DNA of 64,000 nucleotides from Lachnoanaerobaculum umeaense (GTDB taxonomy: Bacteria > Bacillota > Clostridia > Lachnospirales > Lachnospiraceae): positions 1-64,000 of the forward strand of contig NZ_CP032364.1 of the NCBI RefSeq assembly GCF_003589745.1. The letters run 5' to 3'. Shown here piece by piece: positions 56,031 to 64,000 of the stretch (its first letter is position 1; each line of letters starts with the position of its first letter). The notes under the pieces were generated by a model. That model saw nothing but the letters and a program-made list of their open reading frames with translations. It was not told the DNA's origin and searched no databases. The position numbers were made by a program, and so were the translations under genes.

Positions 56031-58505
56031 CTATGTATTGCTTTCCTCATCAGATTCTGCATTTTTTTCTTCTCTGATCTTTGCAATACTTGCAATTTTT
56101 GTATCACTTGCTCTATCTATATTCATAAGCTTCACTCCTGATGCAGCTCTACCAATAACAGATATTCCGCTTACTTCTATTCTGATAATAATTCCTTCAG
56201 TAGTTATCAGCAAAATCTCTCTATCTTCATTAACAAGTTTTGCACCTACCAATTTTCCGGTCTTTTCATTATCCTTATAGCATATGATACCCTTACCGCC
56301 TCTATTTTGGACTTTGAACTCAGATATCTTAGTTCTTTTTCCATATCCATACTCAGAAACAAGTAGCAAATGTTCCCCTTGAGATGCCAGCTGCATTCCT
56401 ATAACTTCATCACCATTGTTCAGTCTCATACCTCGAACGCCGGTAGCACCTCTACCCATAGCTCTTATATCTTTATCATTTATTCTGATACACATACCAT
56501 CTTTTGAAACTATGATAAGATCATCATCACCATGAGTAACCTTTACCTCTATCAGCTCATCATCCTCTGTCAGATTTATGGCTGCCAAGCCGTTCTTTCT
56601 TATATTATCAAAAAGGTTTATCTGACATTTCTTTATAGTACCCTTCTTGGTTACCATAAAGAGATATCCATCCCTTGACTTAGCCTCACTTGGAATAATA
56701 GCCGATATCCTTTCATCCGGTTGCAGCTGTAAGAGATTTACTATTGCAACACCTCTTGCAGTTCTTGAAGCTTCCGGAATCCTGTATCCCTTTATAGTAT
56801 ACACTCTACCCTTATTTGTAAAGAAGTATATATCATTGTGAGTGGTTGACATAACAATGTCTTCAATAAAGTCGTCATCAATGGTCTGCATACCCTTGAT
56901 GCCCTTACCACCTCTATTTTGTACATTGAAATTGTCAGGACTCATTCTCTTTATATATCCAAGCTTTGTCATTGCAATGATAATATCTTCCCTTTGTATA
57001 AGGTCCTCATCTTCCATATCATCATCCTGTATAAAGCCTGTTCTTCTATCATCCTTAAATTTATCTTCAACAGCGAGGATCTCTTCTCTTATCACACCCA
57101 GAAGTTTTTTCTCGTCTGCCAATATTCCCTCAAAATATGAAATCTTAGCCAAAAGCTCATTGTACTCAGACTCAAGTCTTTCTCTTTCCAGACCTGTAAG
57201 AGCTCTAAGACGCATATCAACTATAGCCTGTGCCTGTACATCGCTAAGCCCGAATCTCTTTATAAGTTCTTCTTTTGCAATACTTACATTTGCACTGCCT
57301 CTGATTATCTTTATGATCTCATCAATATTATCAAGGGCTATAAGCAAACCTTCCAAAATATGAGCTCTTTCCTTAGCTTTATTTAGATCATACTTGGTTC
57401 TTCTTGTTACAACATCCTCCTGATGTGCAAGATAATACTCAAGCATCTGTAAAATATTAAGTACCTTAGGCTGATTATTTACAAGTGCCAGCATATTTAC
57501 ACCGAAAGTTTCCTGTAACTGTGTATGCTTATATAATCTGTTTAATATAACTCCGGCATTTACATCTCTTCTAAGTTCTATAACGACTCTCATTCCTTCA
57601 CGGTTTGATTCGTCTCTAAGATCTGTAATACCGTCTATCCTTTTATCTTTTACAAGTTCGGCAATCTTTTCGATAAGCTTTGCTTTATTTACAAGATACG
57701 GAAGCTCGGTAACTATAATTCTGTTTTTGCCGTTTGGCATGGCTTCTATTTCAGATACCGCTCTTACCTTTATCTTTCCTCTACCTGTAGTATAGGCTTC
57801 TCTGATTCCTCTAAGTCCAAGTATATGTGCACCTGTTGGGAAGTCAGGTCCCTTTATGATATTAAGCATTTCATCGATAGTAGATTCTTTTTCTTCTATC
57901 TTATTATCTATTATCCTTACTACGGCATCTATTACCTCGCTTAAATTGTGAGGAGGAATATTTGTGGCCATACCTACCGCAATACCTGTGGTACCGTTTA
58001 CAAGCAGGTTCGGATATCTTGACGGCAATACTGTAGGCTCCTTTTCAGTCTCATCAAAGTTTGGAGCAAAATCAACAGTATCTTTATTTATATCGGCGAG
58101 CATCTCCATGGCAATCTTTGAAAGTCTTGCCTCTGTGTATCTCATAGCTGCCGCACCGTCACCGTCCACAGATCCGAAGTTTCCATGTCCGTCCACAAGA
58201 GGATATCTCATGGACCAGTCCTGAGCCATGTTTACCAATGATCCGTATATTGAAGAATCTCCATGTGGGTGATATTTACCCATTGTATCTCCGACAATAC
58301 GGGCACATTTTCTATGTGGCTTATCCGGACCGTTATTTAGTTCTATCATAGAAAATAGCACTCTTCTTTGTACCGGCTTTAAACCGTCCCTTATATCCGG
58401 AAGTGCTCTTGCTGCAATAACACTCATTGCATAGTCAATATATGACTTTTCCATGGTTTTCTTTAAGTCGATCTCATTAAACTTGTCGAAAACATTTGGT
58501 TCCAT
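56031..58505 (-). CDS. gyrA: DNA gyrase subunit A
   Basis: 824 residues. [20 protein letters not shown] at the N-terminus; the quinolone-determining region reads [17 protein letters not shown]; the catalytic Tyr is in RYTEARLSK (about 124). The C-terminal beta-propeller has repeated blades with two GyrA-box-like QNRGGKG motifs and an acidic tail ([14 protein letters not shown]). It cuts and passes DNA as A2B2. It is 17 bp after gyrB. Confidence 0.97.
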   Translation of the reverse strand: MEPNVFDKFNEIDLKKTMEKSYIDYAMSVIAARALPDIRDGLKPVQRRVLFSMIELNNGPDKPHRKCARIVGDTMGKYHPHGDSSIYGSLVNMAQDWSMRYPLVDGHGNFGSVDGDGAAAMRYTEARLSKIAMEMLADINKDTVDFAPNFDETEKEPTVLPSRYPNLLVNGTTGIAVGMATNIPPHNLSEVIDAVVRIIDNKIEEKESTIDEMLNIIKGPDFPTGAHILGLRGIREAYTTGRGKIKVRAVSEIEAMPNGKNRIIVTELPYLVNKAKLIEKIAELVKDKRIDGITDLRDESNREGMRVVIELRRDVNAGVILNRLYKHTQLQETFGVNMLALVNNQPKVLNILQMLEYYLAHQEDVVTRRTKYDLNKAKERAHILEGLLIALDNIDEIIKIIRGSANVSIAKEELIKRFGLSDVQAQAIVDMRLRALTGLERERLESEYNELLAKISYFEGILADEKKLLGVIREEILAVEDKFKDDRRTGFIQDDDMEDEDLIQREDIIIAMTKLGYIKRMSPDNFNVQNRGGKGIKGMQTIDDDFIEDIVMSTTHNDIYFFTNKGRVYTIKGYRIPEASRTARGVAIVNLLQLQPDERISAIIPSEAKSRDGYLFMVTKKGTIKKCQINLFDNIRKNGLAAINLTEDDELIEVKVTHGDDDLIIVSKDGMCIRINDKDIRAMGRGATGVRGMRLNNGDEVIGMQLASQGEHLLLVSEYGYGKRTKISEFKVQNRGGKGIICYKDNEKTGKLVGAKLVNEDREILLITTEGIIIRIEVSGISVIGRAASGVKLMNIDRASDTKIASIAKIREEKNAESDEESNT

Positions 58506-58521
58506 ATTTTAACCTACCTTT

Positions 58522-60450
<1,929 letters not shown>

Positions 60451-60560
60451 TCATCTGAGAATACATTCTCAGGAAAATTTACTCTTAATGTCATATCGAT
60501 ATATTATAACATTTTTTTTGAAAATGTGGAATAAAATTACTACATATAAATAAGAAAAAA

Positions 60561-60577
60561 GGGGTGCCACGCACCCC
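60561..60577 (-). terminator. Terminator of the SemiSWEET gene
   Basis: GGGGTGC-CAC-GCACCCC hairpin followed leftward by T6, 15 bp past the stop at 60592. It separates the small gene from gyrB. Confidence 0.88.
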
Positions 60578-60591
60578 TAAAATATACATTA

Positions 60592-60855
60592 TTACAAAGC
60601 TGTTATAAAAGTCAAAAATCCGAAAACTACACCTGCCGCATTCGGTATAATAAGGATATAATCTATTTTATGTTCATTTGTTAAGCCATATATAACCCAT
60701 AACAAACAAGATATTGCCGCTACAAGCGGCTGCAGCGGTTGAGATTTCTCACCACCTATATTTGCTATAATTTGCGGTATATAAGATAAGAATACTAAAA
60801 CTCCGATAAATGCTCCTATAGATCCTATGAATGTATTAATTCTCTTTTTTGTCAT
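60592..60855 (-). CDS. SemiSWEET (PQ-loop) sugar transporter
   Basis: 87 residues and three helices, the minimal triple-helix bundle of the MtN3/SemiSWEET family that works as a dimer. The PQ motif is in LSYIPQIIANIGGEK (about 24-38) and the conserved Asn in IIPNAAGVVFG (about 71). GAGGTAATA precedes the ATG. It probably facilitates passive movement of a small sugar across the membrane. Its place between recF and gyrB is unusual and it has its own terminator. Confidence 0.9.
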   Translation of the reverse strand: MTKKRINTFIGSIGAFIGVLVFLSYIPQIIANIGGEKSQPLQPLVAAISCLLWVIYGLTNEHKIDYILIIPNAAGVVFGFLTFITAL

Positions 60856-61133
60856 TGAATATTACCTCCGAAATCAGTTTATAAATATACATGTGTGAAT
60901 TTATGTGTGATAATATAACACACAATTTTGAAGGTTGCAAATTTTAACAGAGTTTTACGAAGATTTTAACATTATTTTTTTATATATTATCATTTTTGCA
61001 TTCTGTATTTTTATTAGTTTTTAACAAGGTGTGAGTTTTTTATTTTTATTTTACATCCACATAACACCACAAAAAAGGATTTTTTTATTACTCAAAATTT
61101 AAACAATTTTATAAAATCCTTGTATACAATTAT
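60856..61133. other. Intergenic region recF / SemiSWEET
   Basis: 278 bp of AT-rich DNA. It contains a TGTGTGAATTTATGTGTG direct repeat of TGTGTG near 60890-60920 followed by ACACAC (60921-60926), and, nearer recF, a loose inverted repeat AAGGATTTT/AAAATCCTT (61075-61083/61113-61121) that probably terminates the recF transcript. I see no gene in it. Confidence 0.5.
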
Positions 61134-62225
61134 TTAATTATATTCACTTTCTTTTATTGTACCATTTGTTACTTTAAATACCTTTCCAATATCCAAAGAT
61201 TTATTCAAAAAATCTTCAACACCTGTACAGGTAATCAAAGTTTGAATATGTTTTATGGACTCCAAAAGGTGAGACTGTCTTTTTCCGTCAAGTTCGGATA
61301 ATACATCATCAAGTAAAAGTACAGGAAATTCTCCGTATCTTGATTTTATAAGCTCTATCTCAGATAATTTTAATGATAATGCAAGACTTCTTTGCTGCCC
61401 TTGAGATCCGAACTTTTTCAAATCCATTTCCCCGTTTAAAAAAAACGAAAAATCATCTCTATGTGGTCCTACATTGCTGGTTTTATACCTTATATCACCG
61501 ACTCTGGATTTTCTAAGCTCTTCTTCAAAAGCATCCTTTTCTACATTCTTTTCATATACCACATTTATCTTTTCTCCACCTGAGAGCAAAGAATGTATAT
61601 CAAGAATGACATCATTCAGTTCTTTTATAAAGGCTTCTCTATAGGCAATCAAATCCTTACCATACTTTACAAGCTGCATATCCCAGATGTCCAAAGTATC
61701 TTCAAGTCCACTTTTAATACCTATCTCTTTTAAAAGTTTATTTCTCTGATCCAGCACCTTATTGTATGTAACCAAAGTAGAAACATAAAGCTTATTTAAC
61801 TGACAAAGCTCCATGTCCACAAAATTTCTTCTCTCCTTAGGACTTCTCTTAATAATATTCAAATCTTCAGGAGAGAAAAATACCACATTACAAGTTCCAA
61901 AAAGCTCACTAAGCTTTCTGATGGGAATACCGTTTATAGCAACTCCCTTAGACTTATTCTTTTTCAAATGCATATCAAGTCTTACAGATGAGCTATTTTT
62001 TTCTATCATCAACTTGATATGCGATTCATTGCTTCCGAATTTTATAATATCTCTGTCTTTACTTCCTCTATGAGACTTTGAAGTGGTAGCAAGATATATT
62101 GACTCCAAAATATTGGTCTTTCCCTGTGCATTGTCACCGTAAAATATATTTACACCACTTGAAAGCTTGATATTCAAACTCTCATAGTTTCTATAGTCCT
62201 TAAGCTCCAACGATTCTATAATCAT
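61134..62225 (-). CDS. recF: DNA replication and repair protein RecF
   Basis: 363 residues. Walker A INIFYGDNAQGKTNILE (about 25-40, starting with the SMC/ABC-like VNIFYG), signature FGSQGQQRSLALSLKLSE (about 275) and Walker B VLLLDDVLSELDGKRQ (about 300). It loads RecA at gaps. Its start overlaps the end of yaaA by 26 bp, so coupling with yaaA and dnaN is likely. It is the fourth gene of the origin cluster dnaA-dnaN-yaaA-recF. Confidence 0.97.
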   Translation of the reverse strand: MIIESLELKDYRNYESLNIKLSSGVNIFYGDNAQGKTNILESIYLATTSKSHRGSKDRDIIKFGSNESHIKLMIEKNSSSVRLDMHLKKNKSKGVAINGIPIRKLSELFGTCNVVFFSPEDLNIIKRSPKERRNFVDMELCQLNKLYVSTLVTYNKVLDQRNKLLKEIGIKSGLEDTLDIWDMQLVKYGKDLIAYREAFIKELNDVILDIHSLLSGGEKINVVYEKNVEKDAFEEELRKSRVGDIRYKTSNVGPHRDDFSFFLNGEMDLKKFGSQGQQRSLALSLKLSEIELIKSRYGEFPVLLLDDVLSELDGKRQSHLLESIKHIQTLITCTGVEDFLNKSLDIGKVFKVTNGTIKESEYN

Positions 62226-62412
62226 TGTTCTCGTATGTAAATATATCGCCGTCTCTAAGCTTCTTACCTCTTCTAAGCTCTACCTCAGAATTTACCAAGA
62301 CCTCTCCAGCCTGTATTACCATCTTAGCTTCTGAACCCATAGATACAGCACCTGCAAGTTTCATAGCCTGCTCCAGCTTTATATATTCATCTCTAATTTT
62401 AACTTCTTGCAT
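62200..62412 (-). CDS. yaaA: S4-domain RNA-binding protein
   Basis: 70 residues, almost entirely an S4 domain: IKLEQAMKLAGAVSMGSEAK and GEVLVNSEVELRRGKKLRDG with the usual RNA-binding loop. Members of this YaaA/RlbA family lie between dnaN and recF in Firmicutes and bind ribosomal or other RNA. It ends inside the start of recF and begins 10 bp after the dnaN stop, so the three are one transcript. Confidence 0.93.
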   Translation of the reverse strand: MQEVKIRDEYIKLEQAMKLAGAVSMGSEAKMVIQAGEVLVNSEVELRRGKKLRDGDIFTYENNDYRIVGA

Positions 62413-62421
62413 ATTTCACCT

Positions 62422-63531
62422 TTATCCTACAAAATTTACCGGCAATATCAGGTAAGTGTATGAATTTTTATCATCTCTAATAAAGCATGGTGATTTTGCA
62501 TTTGTAAAATATATATCTACAAAATCATCATCAATAACCTTTAATGCATCCACTAAAAACTTCGGATTAAAGGCAATCTTTAAATCACTTCCGCTCTTAT
62601 CAATATTCACCTTAGCATCCATAAATCCAAGTGATGAATTTACAGACAATGTAAGTGTTCCATTTTCTATATCAAGAATCAAAGGTTTATGTTCATTTTC
62701 CCTGATAAGTATCATAGCCTGCTCTATTGCACTTTGGAACCTGTTTCTGCTAACAGTTACCTTTGTATCATAGTCACTTGAAAGCATTGTTTCAATTCTA
62801 AAATATTCTCCATCAAGGATTCTTGAAAGCACCAAGCTTTTGTCAAACTCAAAAAGTATATGGTCCTTAGAAAAATAAATATTGACATCTTTTTGAGCAT
62901 CACTATCTATTATCCTCATGACTTCCTGTAAAGATTTTATCGGGACAACACATCTTTGATTTTCAAATTTTCCATTCAATTCAATATTTCTGATAGACAT
63001 TCTATGTCCGTCCAGAGTAACAAATTTTGCAACATTGTCCTTTACATCAATAAGCTCTCCACCCATCATTCTATTTATATCACTAATAGCTGTAGAGAAT
63101 TCTGTCTGTCTTATGACTTCTTTTAAGCTAAACTGGGACAGTTTAATAAAATCATCCCTATCTATTGATGGCATCGGTATAAATTCTACAGGATCAATAC
63201 CCATAATATTAAAAACTGCCTGTTCACATCTGATAGTAGTTTTGAAATCCTTGTCCACATCAAGCTCTATAAGAGAATCCGTATTTTCAAACTTTCTAAC
63301 AATCTCAGAAAAAAGCTTTGCATTTAATACTACACCTCCTGGATTTACTATAATAGCGTCTACCTCTGTTTGAATAGACAATTCTGTATCTGTAGCATCT
63401 AAAACAACTCTATTGTCAGATGCAGTTATAAGTATTGATTCTAAAATGACACTTGAGGTCTTAGTAGATACAGCTTTCATTACAATGCTAAGTGCATTGA
63501 CTAATTGTGCTTTTTGAAATTTTAAATTCAT
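62422..63531 (-). CDS. dnaN: DNA polymerase III sliding clamp (beta subunit)
   Basis: 369 residues from ATG 63531 (GGAGGAAGA upstream); a longer frame to 63645 crosses the DnaA-box region and is not used. Opening MNLKFQKAQLVNALSIVMKA; the three clamp domains are seen as repeated FxxAI/FxxVI patterns, with the final YLILPVNFVG. It encircles DNA and tethers polymerase and other proteins. It follows dnaA with the dnaA-dnaN gap of 175 bp. Confidence 0.97.
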   Translation of the reverse strand: MNLKFQKAQLVNALSIVMKAVSTKTSSVILESILITASDNRVVLDATDTELSIQTEVDAIIVNPGGVVLNAKLFSEIVRKFENTDSLIELDVDKDFKTTIRCEQAVFNIMGIDPVEFIPMPSIDRDDFIKLSQFSLKEVIRQTEFSTAISDINRMMGGELIDVKDNVAKFVTLDGHRMSIRNIELNGKFENQRCVVPIKSLQEVMRIIDSDAQKDVNIYFSKDHILFEFDKSLVLSRILDGEYFRIETMLSSDYDTKVTVSRNRFQSAIEQAMILIRENEHKPLILDIENGTLTLSVNSSLGFMDAKVNIDKSGSDLKIAFNPKFLVDALKVIDDDFVDIYFTNAKSPCFIRDDKNSYTYLILPVNFVG

Positions 63532-63606
63532 TCTTCCTCCGGTTTTGGCGGCTCGTTCGCCATAATAAATATTTAAATATATTTTAGTATTAGTATTATT
63601 ATAGTA

Positions 63607-63615
63607 TGTGGATAA
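63607..63615 (-). promoter_or_regulatory. DnaA box between dnaA and dnaN
   Basis: The complement reads TTATCCACA, the exact consensus DnaA-binding 9-mer. It is 76 bp before the dnaN start. The gap (63532-63706) also has a stem TGTTGAT/ATCAACA (63655-63661/63672-63678). Whether it is part of oriC or a dnaN promoter control site cannot be decided here. Confidence 0.75.
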
Positions 63616-63706
63616 GTGTAAAAGTCTTGAAAGCCTTATAAACACTATGTTTTTTGTTGATTTTTGTAAACATCAACATGTTTGACAGTTACCCATACAA
63701 TATGGA

Positions 63707-64000
63707 TTATTGTGGAGAAATCTTCTTTTTTATGGTTTCAATAGTCTGATTTAACTCACTGTCAGAGACTATTCTCTTAGAGATTACATCCTCGGAATTT
63801 ACTATAGTAGAGTGATCTCTATCTCCTAAAAACTGACCTATTTTTGTCTGTGTGTCATTTGTCATTTTCCTACAAAGATATACTGTAATATGCCTTGCTG
63901 TTGCTACAGGTTCCTTTCTGCCTTTGGCTTTTAGTTCTGCAACGGTGATATTGAAATGGTCAGCAACTACAGTTGCGATATATTCAGAAGTAATTTTAGT
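63707..64000 (-). CDS. dnaA: Chromosomal replication initiator DnaA, C-terminal part
   Basis: 97 residues and the stop at 63707-63709; the 5' part is outside the window. This is domain IV, the DNA-binding helix-turn-helix: SEYIATVVADHFNITVAELK, then KGRKEPVATARHITVYLCRK and FLGDRDHSTIVNSEDVI, matching the conserved DnaA signature GxRDHSTI. It ends SPQ. The protein binds DnaA boxes and opens the origin. It fixes the position of the window next to the origin. Confidence 0.96.
   Translation of the reverse strand, partial: TKITSEYIATVVADHFNITVAELKAKGRKEPVATARHITVYLCRKMTNDTQTKIGQFLGDRDHSTIVNSEDVISKRIVSDSELNQTIETIKKKISPQ

Noticed and set aside
58200..58300. GyrA position equivalent to E. coli Asp87 is Gly, a possible quinolone-resistance change
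   Set aside because: As far as I recall, Gly here is usual in GyrA of Clostridia/Lachnospiraceae, so it is not evidence of acquired resistance.

Overview
The window is low-GC Firmicutes DNA that ends at a chromosomal replication-origin neighbourhood. The far right, read on the minus strand, is dnaA (C-terminal part only), dnaN, an S4-domain yaaA, recF, gyrB and gyrA. Gene content (tandem lipoproteins, YesMN regulation, GPH-type lactose use, a Cthe_2159-like lipoprotein) suggests an anaerobic member of the Lachnospiraceae, possibly an oral genus such as Lachnoanaerobaculum. The family is fairly secure; the genus is a guess. Most genes lie on the minus strand, co-directional with replication leaving the origin leftwards.

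Layout from left to right. 1-3.7 kb: end of a sensor kinase, a small conserved gene, and a malolactic pair (AEC malate permease and malolactic enzyme) that looks transferred. 3.9-8.7 kb: a solo insertion-sequence end, then a four-gene surface operon (Cthe_2159-type lipoprotein with a Gly/Gln/Pro repeat tail, GT2-GtrA glycosyltransferase, phosphodiester glycosidase, small membrane protein). 8.9-10.8 kb: a cyclase/isochorismatase pair and a small membrane-anchored protein. 10.8-12.85 kb: a complete IS1182-type element. 12.9-19.9 kb: a lactose cluster (galT, GPH symporter, lacZ) with a divergent AraC regulator. 20-22.8 kb: a two-gene chromate-type transporter, an aldo/keto reductase and a DUF1275 protein. 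22.9-26.8 kb: four tandem paralogous lipoproteins. 27.0-31.1 kb: a scrap-yard island of broken mobile-element genes (AbiEi, MobA/L relaxase, DUF1016 nuclease, phage replication protein, serine recombinase) holding an intact IS1634-type element, and bordered by a direct repeat of half of the groEL terminator. 31.1-34.6 kb: groESL with a CIRCE element, and a sodium symporter. 34.9-40.4 kb: a MerR/TipA regulator, an AbiE type IV toxin-antitoxin cassette between identical 56-bp repeats, VanZ-RDD, hemolysin III and a secreted transglutaminase-like protein. 40.4-49.4 kb: a sugar locus (GH172 enzyme, CUT1 permeases, two binding proteins, YesMN two-component system) with two frameshifts. 49.5-64 kb: core genes tpiA, pgk, gap, Na/Pi transporter, lysA, gyrA, gyrB, SemiSWEET, recF, yaaA, dnaN, dnaA.

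The most unusual signals are structural. The AbiE cassette is flanked by two 56-bp identical repeats, each carrying its presumed operator palindrome and start codon. The IS1634-type element is flanked by a target duplication of about 159 bp. The degraded island appears to have entered at the groEL terminator. A 64-bp orphan IS end retains its hairpin through compensatory base changes. Two single-base deletions in T7 tracts hit a binding protein and the sensor kinase of the same sugar locus. All functional calls are by eye from motifs; no database search was run.
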